From the NCBI RefSeq assembly GCF_020379485.1, contig NC_063438.1, positions 6,342,835-6,406,834 of the forward strand: a DNA stretch of 64,000 bases. The letters run 5' to 3'. The stretch's first letter is position 1; each line of letters begins with the position of its first letter. Below, in pieces: positions 13,301 through 24,187 of this stretch. Both the position numbers and the translations under genes were made by a program. Below the pieces are notes generated by a model that worked only from the letters and a program-made list of their open reading frames with translations, did not search any database and had not been told where the DNA came from. This DNA comes from Brassica napus. Taxonomy: Eukaryota > Streptophyta > Magnoliopsida > Brassicales > Brassicaceae.

Positions 13301-15975
13301 TATTTGATTATTGAGCAAAGTGAATAAACTTTTGGAGAGGGTGTAGCTTAAGTGGTGGGGGAGGTTAAGGAGTACCAGATATTGATGGTCTGTTTCTGTT
13401 CTTGAGACGCACGTCTCTTTTTAACATATTTGGTGTTAATAAGGTTTTGGTTCTGGTTTACAAATGAGTCATATTTCTCATGTCCATCTAAATCTACTGG
13501 CAAATTCTGTTAATATTTTATATTAAACATGTATTTTAATATCGATTTGTCAAAGGTTCAAAAGTCATGTGGACAGACCAGTGTTGCGTACTGTTCTTTT
13601 TTTCATTATTTAGAAAAAAGGTCATGGATCCTGAAATCAGAAAGCATAACGTCAAGACTTTTCAAACATCATATTTAGAAATTCAATTTCATATTGTTTT
13701 TTAGAAAAAAAACTTTAGAATATAAGCTTACATAAATTTATAGAATTAAACATTTATAACACTGCATGCAATGTTCTTAACATAAATTCTTTGACATACA
13801 AATAAAATAATAGACAAACAAAATAAATGAATATATAAATATAGATTTGTAATAAATAAATATCAACACTTTTTTTTTTGAATTGTTATGATTTGTCAGT
13901 TACCAAAATTGCAAAACCTTCCAAATTCTATTCAAAATAACTATTTTCAAAATTTTCTCAAATAAAATGATCTGTGTTCGTATATTATATTTTTTACCTT
14001 TAACACATAGTCTCTTTGTTTAATATTAGATGATATTTTACATCGGTGAACATATATTAAAAAAACTACTATTTTTGAAAGTAATATTAAAATATAATTT
14101 AGATATAGTTTCACCAATTAAAAATATAAATAATAAAAATATAATTAGTTACACCATTTTTAGTAATGTAAAGTTATTTAGATACTTGAAAACATCGTCT
14201 GATGTTAAATAACAAAAACATATATAAAAACATCATGATTAGTAAATCACCTGAAACGGAGGGAACAGTAAAGATGTGTCAAAATAATTTTTAACTCAAC
14301 TGAAAATGATTTATAGCCATTGTGTTAGAAGTCTCCATTATGAGTGGCTGATGAGATATATTTCAAACCTTACGGTATTCAAGAAAAAGGAAAATGAAGC
14401 AGTCGTAAGTACTTACAAAAGTCAACCCAAAACAATCGCACGTTTTTAATTTTTAAAATAGTTAAATTGTAAATATTATTTGTTCGTAACAAAACCCATA
14501 TAAAGGATGTGATTGGTTAATCAATAGAGTAAAACGGTGGAAAAGAAAAGTGAAAGTAGGATGAAACAAAACAATACAGTTGGCGTTAACTTTTCCATTT
14601 CATCCAAGGTGAGAACAATTTTACTCTACTTTATTCTTATTTTTAGAGTATGGAAGAATGAGAGTAAATCAGCTGAAACTGAAAAGATTTTTCACATTTT
14701 TCACTTTACTCTAATTATACCATACAGTCAGACTCAAAATCTCATAATAATAAGTTTAAAATTTACAGAAAATTATTCATACATAAACAACTAATTTGGT
14801 TAGTTGTACAAAAAAACCTTCTAAATGCCTAATAATGATTAAATCTACCTTCATCTTTAATATTTTAACATTAATCTAAGATAGCTAATAGTACTACTAA
14901 TTTTTGTGAACATTATTTATAAGAAAACTAAATTGAGGTTTCTGTTTATGCGTCTATGAAAAAACTTAAAACTGAAAACTACAAAGGGATAGTCAGAAAG
15001 AATGAATTGTTAGGAAATATTTACATGCATTATAATTTTAAATATATTTTCTAAATATATTTTTTCATTTTATTATACACCTATTTCATTTTAAATCATT
15101 AAGAGTATAACTATCTTACACTGTCAAGTAATTAAATTTTATTTAGAATTAGCATGAACGAAACACTCTAATAACATGATCTTGCTGGATTCTCAACCCA
15201 ATTTTAATTTTTATGTTAAAAACAAACAACAATTTCACTTTAAAAAAATAAAGAAAACAACAATTTCATCTAAAACAGTTTTTGCATTTCCACTATCATA
15301 TAGGGGACGAAGAAGTGAAAGTTTTAGATAATTATAAAGCATACAGATTTAAATACAAAAATATTAAATTATTATGTACGGTATTTTAAATTATTGAAAA
15401 ATAGATATATTGTTTGCTTTAATACCAACAACACGATTATACTTCAACAGTTCCAATTACATTAAAGATAAATTGCTTATAATACCACAAATTAGATATA
15501 ACTTTCCACAAATGCATTTAATCAAAACTATCCTAACATTTGAATTTAAGATTTAATTGGGGTTTATTATTTAAAGGATGGAACTGGGTAAAAGTCCATA
15601 AATAATTCTTACATATTTAAAAATGATTATGAGGGTTAGTTTAGTTTTTTATTACAAATTTAAAGTATTTATGGAAAATTATTCTTTAAAGATATTTGAA
15701 AATAGTATCAATTCAATAGTAAAATTAGAATTTCCCCTTAACATTATTAGAAGAACCAGGAAAAATATGCAAAACTAAATTAATGTACGAAACACAGTGA
15801 TCACCATGTTAAAGAAATCACAATTAAAAATATCCCAAACTACTTTATTATTATGTTAGAGATACTAGAGTATTTCTGATCAAATATTATGAAAAACTAT
15901 TTTCAAATATAATATAAATTAAAATGGTGAAAATTATTGTATCTAATCCGCGCGTAGCGCGGAGAAAAGATCTAG
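10382..15975 (+). mobile_element. Complete Helitron carrying gene fragments
   Basis: The 5' end reads TCTATACTATACTAAAAGGG, the usual Brassicaceae Helitron start. The 3' end has the hairpin CCGCGCGTAGCGCGG (15948-15962), then CTAG at 15972-15975. It sits between A (10381) and T (15976), as expected for Helitron insertion without target duplication. The element is 5.6 kb. No Rep/helicase coding sequence is visible, so it would need to be moved by an autonomous relative. The first 1.8 kb holds pieces of an S1-domain gene. From about 12.7 kb to the end it is AT-rich and non-coding; the 60- and 85-codon frames at 14030 and 14537 have no recognisable domain. Nested insertions inside it cannot be excluded. 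Confidence 0.8.
10740..12215 (+). pseudogene. S1-domain protein gene fragments inside a Helitron (PDE338/RLSB-like)
   Basis: A frame at about 10.98-11.2 kb ends in an acidic stretch (EGEEDSDDEDDDTVLLQW). After a likely intron (about 11206-11372) comes DIVADVESGGIVAEEELQLL, and later ALEYYDPKPGEFVVGVVT at 11611-11637, which looks like the start of an S1 RNA-binding domain. The frame then shifts, and GNENKLDV, DKEFDYLLCDLKY and AEEFLVHGKIGIVKDDDED follow with a TAA in the codon before DKE. Further on, GRSLLSSRRYFRRIAWHQVR leads to a possible donor, and LNEPTDVKITEWN and TRIE complete an S1-like pattern. In plants this combination is typical of chloroplast S1 proteins such as PDE338/RLSB; that assignment is from memory. 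The frameshift, stops and missing 3' half show it is not functional as that protein. The upstream part at 10740-10980 is not identified and may come from the same or another gene. Confidence 0.65.
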
Positions 15976-16404
15976 TTTATTGTAATAGTTCTTAATCAAT
16001 CAACTGTGCTGTGCTTGCCGCTTGGTATATTTAAAACTTATATACCTTCATCGATGGATATACTAATGGGTAAATTACATGTATACTAATGGCTAGGTTG
16101 TTTCAAAATTTATTTTAGCTTACATACAGACCCTATTAAAGAGAGAAGTAGTTGTTTAGCAATGTGGGAGGCTATGTTTTTAATGATTTCTAACATCAGT
16201 TTCGTGTTATTTAATTTATTGGGTTTATATTTGATTGCATGGATATGTTTTAGAGTTTCAATCTTTATCGAGTAATTTTATACTATAAGATAACTTTGGA
16301 TGAACATTAGAAATTCTGAAGCAAAAACAAACTAAACAAACTATATTATTAAAAACAATTGTTGTGGAAGGTAATTCACAAACGGTCAATCGATCTAGGG
16401 ATCG

Positions 16405-16599
16405 ATCATCAACAATAACTTTTTTTTAACGCTGATTTATTATGATCTTACAATTATGATATAAGAAAGATTACATAGACGATTCGACAACCAACAATAC
16501 TACCTGCCTTATGAAGACCTACGCCTAATTGCATCACCTGAGCCGTCCTACGAAGATCCACGCCTGACCAGATTTACTTGCACCATCATCAACAATAAC
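16405..16599 (-). mobile_element. Short 5'-truncated LINE or SINE insertion with target duplication
   Basis: The 15-bp direct repeat ATCATCAACAATAAC occurs at 16405-16419 and 16585-16599. The 165-bp insert begins on the plus strand with a T run, so on the minus strand it ends in poly-A. Just before that tail the minus strand reads CATAATTGTAAGATCATAAT, like the 3' UTR of plant LINEs. The long target duplication and poly-A tail indicate target-primed reverse transcription. There is no coding capacity. Confidence 0.75.
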
Positions 16600-16817
16600 A
16601 AGAATTTAAAATAATTTTGCGATAGATCATAAATCTACTATTTTGCTAAGGATTGATCACTTAATAATTTTGGAGAGGATTTTTTACTCTTACTTTATTT
16701 ATTGGATTTATTATGCTTTCTCTTATACACTTCAATTATGTTTGAATGGTTTCATAGTTAAGAATTAATAATATCTGAATTTTAACTGCAAGGTTAGTGA
16801 TATATCTTTTAGAAGTT

Positions 16818-17938
16818 GATTGTTTTGGGTTTTTAAATTAGTTTTTGGTTTTTGTTTTTCCAAAAACCATTTTGCATCCAATCAAGATTTTGAAAAAAAC
16901 GGATTCCCTAAAATGTAGGGAAACTAGTTTTTGGAAATAACTGATTTCTCAACATAAATACCAAAAACCAAATTTTCATGGTTTTTTCTAAACTCACGTT
17001 GGTTTTTAAATTTTTAAAAAAATACTAATTATATTTATGCTTTTATATAAGAAAAAAGAAGATAATTTATATACACAAATAATGTTTAGTAAGAATCATT
17101 TGCTAACTATTGGTACTTTCTACTAAAATTCGTGGTATATTCTTTTAGTAATTTTTTTTGTTAAAAAAATTAATTTATAAGTTAATTTAAAAAAAATTAC
17201 AGACCAAAAAATCATTAATCAAAATTTCAAAAGCCCAAAAAGATAATAAAAAAATTAAATTCAGAATTCAATATATATTTATAATTTTATTCAGTTTCCC
17301 ATAGTTCTAAAAATATATTTAAATTTTATTTAGTATGTTTGAATAATAAACTAATTGTAAATTGTATACTGTTTAATATGTGTGGAATTATAGAAGATTT
17401 TAAAATATAAATATTTAAATTTTGTTTAAATTTTAAGAATTTTGAACTGCATGAATTATGTATATATATATACGTATATATATGAACTGTGGTTCATCTA
17501 TTTAGTTTGCATTATTTTCTCTTTTAAATTGCATCATTTTCTTTTAAAATAATTTATTAAATAAATAAATGTATTTTAAGTGGTAATATTTTGTGTTATT
17601 TTTTGTTTTCACAGTAAGTAATATTTAAGGCTTAACAAAAATTTATTTTATTATTAATTTTTATTTCAACTTCAAAAAATTATAGGAAAATTAAAAACTA
17701 AAGAATCATCATCTGAAGCTTTTCAGAAACTAAAACTACAAAAAAAAATCAAAATTTAAAATAAATATTTTAATAATTTTTAAACGAAAACCAAAAGCTA
17801 AAAACCAAAATCAGCATTGATGTCTTACCAAAAACTAAAATCTACTGCAAAATCAAAAACCAAAAACTAAAATCTAAAAACTAAAAACTAAAAACCAAAA
17901 GCCAAAAACCAAAATCTAAAAGCTATCCAAACAATCAT
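16818..17938. repeat. Inverted-repeat region rich in CAAAAAC/GTTTTTG
   Basis: The left side is rich in GGTTTTT and TTTTTGG words; the right side has about a dozen CCAAAAAC/CTAAAAAC words and ends in AAAGCTATCCAAACAATCA. The outer ends TGATTGTTTTGG and, inverted, TGATTGTTTGGA match. This suggests an old DNA transposon of about 1.1 kb with long degenerate inverted repeats. No target duplication was recognised and there is no coding capacity. Confidence 0.45.
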
Positions 17939-18146
17939 ATAGTTTTTGTATTTTGTTGATCTTAAATCCTTAATTTTGAAACTTGACTAGAGTCTAGTTT
18001 TTGATATAAAGTTATTTCGTGCACCTAAAATATTTGTTTAAACACATGAAAGAACATAGATGAGTAAATCAACGTTAACTGATGGAAAATGGAAGTTAAA
18101 GTTGGTGTGTTGAGTTTTACTGTTTTAGAATGTGCTTAATGATTTT

Positions 18147-19682
18147 TGTAACACCCCAAAACCAGCCCAATTAAAATTTTTAAAAGCTAATGGGTTCTCT
18201 ACAGCCCAACTAGAAAACCCTAGGGTTTTCCCTTTTCCCCACCTTATAAAAGCAAGCCTCCCCCCCCTTAGACTCCCATCAGAAATTTAGAAGCGAAGCC
18301 CTGCGGAGAATCCCCGGAGATCAGAAGCCCTAGCCGTCGACTCTCTCTCTCTCTTCCCCGCGCCGTCTCTCTCCTCCATCTCTCTCTTCGCCGCGTCTCT
18401 CCTCTCTCTCTCTCTCTCTTCGCCGCGCCTCCTTCTCTCTCTCTCGGCCGCGTCTCTCTCTCCTCGCCGTGAACAGCCGCGAGTGGTGGTGGTGGCCGCG
18501 TGGTGTCAGCGACTTCAGATCCCGTTTCTCTTACTCTCTATTCTCAGATCCAGATCCAGATCTAGGCTAAGGTGAGGTGTTCTACCCAGATCTCTTTCAT
18601 GTTCTTTTATATTGTTGAATGTGGATCTAGGATTGAGTAGATCCTGGTTGTTGTTAGGTTGATAGACCATGTTGCATTAGAACTCTCGTACTGACTTAAG
18701 ATTCTAAATAAACTGATTGATTGTTTGATTGTTTGATTGATTGAAGATCCGTGGTTGTGATTGAGAGCTAGGATGGTTAGAAAGAAATGAACGTAGGATA
18801 ATAAGAGAACTGTTAACCGGTCTGGTTAGATGAATGATAGGATACCTATGAATGATTGCTGAATGGATTGAGTGTGACACCGAGAACGGGTGGCGTCTAA
18901 AAAAAGGAAAGTAAGAAAGAGTCTAAGGGTTTAAGGAAAAGGAAGTGATAAGGAAAAAGGAAAGTTTAAATGATTGAAATACGAACCACCGAGGAACTGG
19001 TGGGGAGTATGGGAAATGAATAGAAATGGAATACGAACCACCGAGGGACTGGTGGGGAGTATGGGAAAACGCGGCGGCCGTAGCGTTCAAAAACGGCAAG
19101 TAAGAATAGAGGCGCCGGTAAGATTGAGTCACGCCGAGTCTTGGCGGGAAGGGGTCGTAAGACACTGCAAGGGGTATGGACTACATCCAAGGGAACCGGA
19201 TGCCGGGTGTACCAGGGCAGGCGACCTCATAGGGATGCAGCAAGAAAGGGGAGGGTTGGTCCGCTTGAGCTGTGTAGGTCCTAGAGTTATAGGATGAATG
19301 GAATCTTAATTAATAAACCGAAATGTGTGAATTGAGCGATGACTGAGTTCATTGCACTGCTTGTTTTGTGAAATGAAACTTTAATAGTTAGTTAGGAATT
19401 GGGTGTAGTGACTAGTCGGTTCTCGTTTCGCATTGAGCGGTATAAAAGCTCATGGGGGAGACTGGTCTAGAATCGCTTCACTGAGTATTCGTACTCACCC
19501 CTCCTTTTCCCTCTCTTTTTTGCAGAACTATAAGTGGAAATGTCGACGGTAAGAAAGGAAACGCACCTGAAACTCATGGGACCAGAAACGGGACACACGG
19601 AGATGTCGGGAAAGTAGACATGTGTGTCCTAAACCCCGCGCCCTGGAACCCCGGTTGGAAATGGGGAGGGACGGGTGTTTCA
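18147..19682 (+). repeat. 5' LTR of the 18-23 kb element
   Basis: TG...CA ends, about 1.54 kb. A TATA box, TATAAAAG, at 18245-18252 is followed by a CT-rich stretch with CTCTCT runs, a usual layout for an LTR promoter and transcript start. An 80- to 107-codon set of frames inside is repeated in both LTRs and has no domain I recognise. Confidence 0.95.
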
Positions 19683-20140
19683 ATTGGTATCAGAGCCAGG
19701 TTAAGGTCCCTTAATACTAACTTAAGGGATCAGCGTTTCCGCTATTGCCCATTTCCCTTATGGTTCTGATAGACCGCCTTAGTTAATGTTGAAGGAGAAT
19801 TCGAACAGCTCAGAGTCTCCGGCCAAGATCAGATCAACTAAAAAGTCCTCGAACCGCAGTGTAGTGGAGTTTCAGAGGTTCAGGAATGCGTAACTAGGAG
19901 TTATAAGGCAAGTATACAGAGGGATTAAACGCCTAGCACGTCAAGCTAAGGGGGAATGGAAAGCCGGACTTACGAGCTGGAGGGAAGCGTCTCACGGACG
20001 ACACCGCCCCACACCGGGCCGGGGAGGCCTGGGAAGGAGAGACGGACGCAAGGCCGAGACGTGCGCAGCTTCATGGAAGGATTAAACCCTGCAAAGAAAT
20101 GGACTTCTGGCATTCAGATATCACAGTGAAGCTTGTTCCC

Positions 20141-20143
<3 letters not shown>

Positions 20144-20176
<33 letters not shown>
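20144..20176. repeat. Poly-A tract in the retrotransposon leader
   Basis: An uninterrupted run of about 33 A between the primer-binding site and the gag frame. It is unusual inside an LTR element and could be an old poly-A insertion or slippage. Confidence 0.9.
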
Positions 20177-20179
<3 letters not shown>

Positions 20180-20283
20180 AAACATGGGCGTGGGCCGCCG
20201 ACGAGGATGGAGCAACACCGGAGCGGCCAAGGGACGGTCGGATGCACAGTAGGAGGAAACTGATTCCAGATTTGGGTAACTAA

Positions 20284-20482
20284 GCAAAGGATCATCTTGG
20301 GGTAAAAAGGACGAAGAAGGATCATCTTGGGGTAAAAAGGGATGATGGAGGATCATCTTGGGGTAAAAAGGATGATGGAGAGTCATCTTGGAGCAGAATG
20401 CAAAATGCTAATAAGGATATGAGATCTTCTTAGGGAAAAAGGGTTGACTGTAAAAAGGATCATCTTGGGGCAAAAAGGGGAT
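20284..20482 (+). repeat. Tandem repeat GGATCATCTTGGGGTAAAAA in the gag leader
   Basis: Five copies, the last two diverged, of a unit with the core GGATCATCTTGGGG-AAAAAGG. They begin near 20289, 20318, 20350, 20380 and 20457 in the untranslated leader of the LTR element. The array could be a packaging or structural RNA region; this is inference. Confidence 0.85.
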
Positions 20483-20606
20483 GATAGGAACCACACCGGG
20501 GATATTGACTGTTTAAGCAGCTCTAGCTTGAGAATTGATTGAAAACTGCCATCTATGCACGACTACTACTATGTTCTGATCAGGTCTTTGTTTTTTACGC
20601 TGCAGG

Positions 20607-21461
20607 ATGTCTTCACCAGTGCATCACGAGCTCGGAGAAAGGCGCATGCGCTATGGACCAAAAGGGACAAGGGCTTACGCTCGCAAGCCCTACCGTGACG
20701 CTTGGGGCGATGTGGTACCTGCACTCTTCCCAGACGAAGAGGAAATGGAGTTCGCGGAGCCGCCGAACGCCCCCATCCAGGAGACGACCGTGAGGCGTCG
20801 GATTTTGATGCCCCATTTCCAGCGGGCAGCCGAGTACAGGCGATTGTACCAGGGTCAGGGTACTTTCCAGTTTGCACCTGAAGTTGACACGACGCCGCCC
20901 ACAAGGGGTCGAGGGCGCCCAAGGAAGACAGGGCCAACCAGGGAAGGTCCGGGATCGATCCGGATGGAGGACAGTGTACCAACGAGGAAACGGGGACGCC
21001 CAAGGAAGATTCCGAGCATTGATGCAGAGAGTCTGAGGAGAATAACTGGAATATGTCGGTGTGGAACATTGACGCAGGCCAGGCAAGGACCGCGCTCAGT
21101 CCGGGAGTACACAGAGGAATTCCTGGAGTCAGCCAAAAGATGCAAGCCCAAGACAGCGGAGGATTGGTGCCGGTGGTACAAGGCAGGACTCCGCGAGGAG
21201 ATTCAGGGCAAGCTGATTGGTGCGTTGGAACCATGGGAATTCGCCTTGGTGAACCGGATGGCCGGTCAGGCAATGGAGGCGGAACGGACACTTACTCGTC
21301 GGGTCGTCGCTATCTCGAGCTCTGAGGAGGACGTAGAGGTGGAAGAGGATCCATCAGAGGACTCAGACTGGGAAGAGGAGCCGGCGTCGCCGACGGGGAG
21401 TGGCCGTGCGGCTGGTCCTAAGCCGGAAGGGGAGCAGAAGTCTCCAGTTCGTAGTGGCTAG
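20607..21461 (+). CDS. Gag-like protein with two AT-hooks
   Basis: This 284-residue frame starts at the first good ATG after the leader and is the only substantial sense frame in the element. Residues about 163-235 (SVREYTEEFLESAKRC, then W-RWYKAGLREEIQGKL) match the middle of the retrotransposon gag domain of Ty3/Gypsy elements, where a helical segment with EF...F.....C and W-F-GL-..I is typical. Upstream, RGRGRPRK (residues 100-107) and KRGRPRK (128-134) are two AT-hook DNA-binding motifs, not usual in gag. The C-terminus is very acidic (EEDVEVEEDPSEDSDWEEE). No zinc knuckle or protease follows. If made, it could form particles with enzymes from a related element. Both the start and the role of the AT-hooks are inferred. 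Confidence 0.7.
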   Translation: MSSPVHHELGERRMRYGPKGTRAYARKPYRDAWGDVVPALFPDEEEMEFAEPPNAPIQETTVRRRILMPHFQRAAEYRRLYQGQGTFQFAPEVDTTPPTRGRGRPRKTGPTREGPGSIRMEDSVPTRKRGRPRKIPSIDAESLRRITGICRCGTLTQARQGPRSVREYTEEFLESAKRCKPKTAEDWCRWYKAGLREEIQGKLIGALEPWEFALVNRMAGQAMEAERTLTRRVVAISSSEEDVEVEEDPSEDSDWEEEPASPTGSGRAAGPKPEGEQKSPVRSG

Positions 21462-21769
21462 TTGTGACTCCTGAGTTAACTAGTAGGAGTAGGACACGGT
21501 TTTCTTCATTTCCTATGGTTTTTAGCTTTTCATTCTTGTTATGAGGTTAATCGCGGATTTTGGCGATACCTTGAGACCTATTTATTCGTTGTAGTCCTAC
21601 TCCATTTCATTTATTAAATTCATTGTTGGTTTTAAATGATCTTGAGCAAGTAAGACGTCTCTTTCGTGCTTCCCTTGATTGTGTTTGGAAACTCGCCCGT
21701 GTTTTGGGATGTTAAGTTCGAACTGAAGGTTTGGAATTCGGGACGAATTCCGAATAAGAGGGGGAGAAT

Positions 21770-23310
21770 TGTAACACCCCAAAACCAGCCCAATTAAAAT
21801 TTTTAAAAGCTAATGGGTTCTCTACAGCCCAACTAGAAAACCCTAGGGTTTTCCCTTTTCCCCCCCTTATAAAAGCAAGCCTCCCCCCCCCCCTTAGACT
21901 CCCATCAGAAATTTAGAAGCGAAGCCCTGCGGAGAATCCCCGGAGATCAGAAGCCCTAGCCGTCGACTCTCTCTCTCTCTTCCCCGCGCTGTCTCTCTCC
22001 TCCATCTCTCTCTTCGCCGCGTCTCTCCTCTCTCTCTCTCTCTCTCTTCGCCGCGCCTCCTTCTCTCTCTCTCGGCCGCGTCTCTCTCTCCTCGCCGTGA
22101 ACAGCCGCGAGTGGTGGTGGTGGCCGCGTGGTGTCAGCGACTTCAGATCCCGTTTCTCTTACTCTCTATTCTCAGATCCAGATCCAGATCTAGGCTAAGG
22201 TGAGGTGTTCTACCCAGATCTCTTTCATGTTCTTTTATATTGTTGAATGTGGATCTAGGATTGAGTAGATCCTGGTTGTTGTTAGGTTGATAGACCATGT
22301 TGCATTAGAACTCTCGTACTGACTTAAGATTCTAAATAAACTGATTGATTGTTTGATTGTTTGATTGATTGAAGATCCGTGGTTGTGATTGAGAGCTAGG
22401 ATGGTTAGAAAGAAATGAACGTAGGATAATAAGAGAACTGTTAACCGGTCTAGTTAGATGAATGATAGGATACCTATGAATGATTGCTGAATGGATTGAG
22501 TGTGACACCGAGAACGGGTGGCGTCTAAAAAAAGGAAAGTAAGAAAGAGTCTAAGGGTTTAAGGAAAAGGAAGTGATAAGGAAAAAGGAAAGTTTAAATG
22601 ATTGAAATACGAACCACCGAGGAACTGGTGGGGAGTATGGGAAATGAATTGAAATGGAATACGAACCACCGAGGGACTGGTGGGGAGTATGGGAAAACGC
22701 GGCGGCTGTAGCGTTCAAAAACGGCAAGTAAGAATAGAGGCGCCGGTAAGATTGAGTCACGCCGAGTCTTGGCGGGAAGGGGTCGTAAGACACTGCAAGG
22801 GGTATGGACTACATCCAAGGGAACCGGATGCCGGGTGTACCAGGGCAGGCGACCTCATAGGGATGCAGCAAGAAAGGGGAGGGTTGGTCCGCTTGAGCTG
22901 TGTAGGTCCTAGAGTTATAGGATGAATGGAATCTTAATTAATAAACCGAAATGTGTGAATTGAGCGATGACTGAGTTCATTGCACTGCTTGTTTTGTGAA
23001 ATGAAACTTTAATAGTTAGTTAGGAATTGGGTGTAGTGACTAGTCGGTTCTCGTTTCGCATTGAGCGGTATAAAAGCTCATGGGGGAGACTGGTCTAGAA
23101 TCGCTTCACTGAGTATTCGTACTCACCCCTCCTTTTCCCTCTCTTTTTTGCAGAACTATAAGTGGAAATGTCGACGGTAAGAAAGGAAACGCACCTGAAA
23201 CTCATGGGACCAGAAACGGGACACACGGAGATGTCGGGAAAGTAGACATATGTGTCCTAAACCCCGCGTCCTGGAACCCCGGTTGGAAATGGGGAGGGAC
23301 GGGTGTTTCA
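21770..23310 (+). repeat. 3' LTR of the 18-23 kb element
   Basis: A near-identical copy of the 5' LTR. By eye the differences are about seven single-base changes and two C-run length changes over 1.5 kb. Confidence 0.95.
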
Positions 23311-24187
23311 ATTTTTATGGGACGATTTTTATTATATAATTTATAACTTTGATTTCCTGCGAATTTTCCTACGCTTTCTGCGGATGACTTTGACAAATTT
23401 ATTTGCACTCTTAGTTATTAGTTCCATGCAACAAAAACAAACCATTTCTCTTAACTCTATTTCTAAGAACCCTAGTTTGATCTTGATCTATGTGGAGTAG
23501 ATTCATAAAATACTGTTGTGTTTATTGTTTACTTTCAGTAGATTTATAAGGTTTAAAACTCGTGATATCAATATTGTTCAATTATAAAATTTTGTTGATT
23601 TTGTCTTCACTGTTTTGTTTGGTTGTAGGAACTATCTAGTTTTGAAAAATCTTGTAGCAAAGTGAACCTTGAAATTTATTGGGTATTGTTAAAAATGTTG
23701 GAATAGAAGAGGAAATCAGAGCAAATATGCTGAAGTAAACAATGTTGTTTAGTTTGGGGGCAGAATCAAAAGTAAAATCTGATAAAAATCAATTGGATAC
23801 ATAAGCATTGATATTTAAAATGTAGAAACACAATTCGAAACGGAAACAATGTTTTATATTGACGTATGTAGTTGTGAGTTTTAGCCAAAAGTTATTAGTT
23901 AAATACACAAGTTGCATAATAGAAAAACCATATACAAAAAAGAAGAAGATTAAGGCTTCTTTAACAAATAGCATTTTATCTTTTTCATCGTATCATCATA
24001 TGATGTATATATTTAGTTATGTAATAATTTGTTTTCTTAGAACTTTAGTCTATCAAATTTGCAATTTTAATTTGGTATTAATGAATTTGTTTCGGAAAAA
24101 TCATAGAATAAGGAACACATAATTTCATACAAGACTAACACATTAGAGCAATTTCGTACTCCAAATTATGAGGCTCGCTCTCGCATA
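23311..24187. other. AT-rich intergenic stretch
   Basis: Begins with the second copy of the ATTTT target duplication. The 61- to 87-codon frames here are low-complexity and have no domain. No gene seen. Confidence 0.5.

Larger units (their letters stand above)
15976..18146. other. AT-rich intergenic stretch between two large elements
   Basis: No gene. It holds a small retroposon (16405-16599) and a low-complexity inverted-repeat element (about 16818-17938). It ends in ATTTT, the target site of the LTR retrotransposon. Confidence 0.5.
18147..23310 (+). mobile_element. Complete non-autonomous LTR retrotransposon, Ty3/Gypsy-like
   Basis: Two nearly identical LTRs (18147-19682 and 21770-23310) begin TGTAACACCCC and end GGGTGTTTCA. 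A 5-bp target duplication, ATTTT, is present at 18142-18146 and 23311-23315. The primer-binding site TGGTATCAGAGCC (19685-19697, two bases after the LTR) matches the 3' end of initiator tRNA-Met. A purine tract, AAGAGGGGGAGAA, at 21756-21768 precedes the 3' LTR. The internal region is only about 2.1 kb and has one gag-like frame but no protease, reverse transcriptase, RNase H or integrase. The element must borrow enzymes from a relative. LTR differences seen by eye are few (single-base changes and C-run length), so insertion was recent. Confidence 0.95.

Noticed and set aside
14030..14794. Two plus-strand frames of 60 and 85 codons inside the Helitron
   Set aside because: Low-complexity AT-rich translation with no domain; the stretch is probably non-coding Helitron interior.
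18923..19297. Frames of 74-107 codons in the LTR, repeated near 22551-22925
   Set aside because: They lie in LTR sequence, are duplicated with it, overlap each other on both strands and show no domain.
20071..20386. Minus-strand frames with a phenylalanine run
   Set aside because: The run comes from the poly-A tract of the retrotransposon leader.
20569..21291. 240-codon minus-strand frame
   Set aside because: It lies opposite the gag-like frame and is proline/serine-rich without a domain; it is a shadow of that frame.
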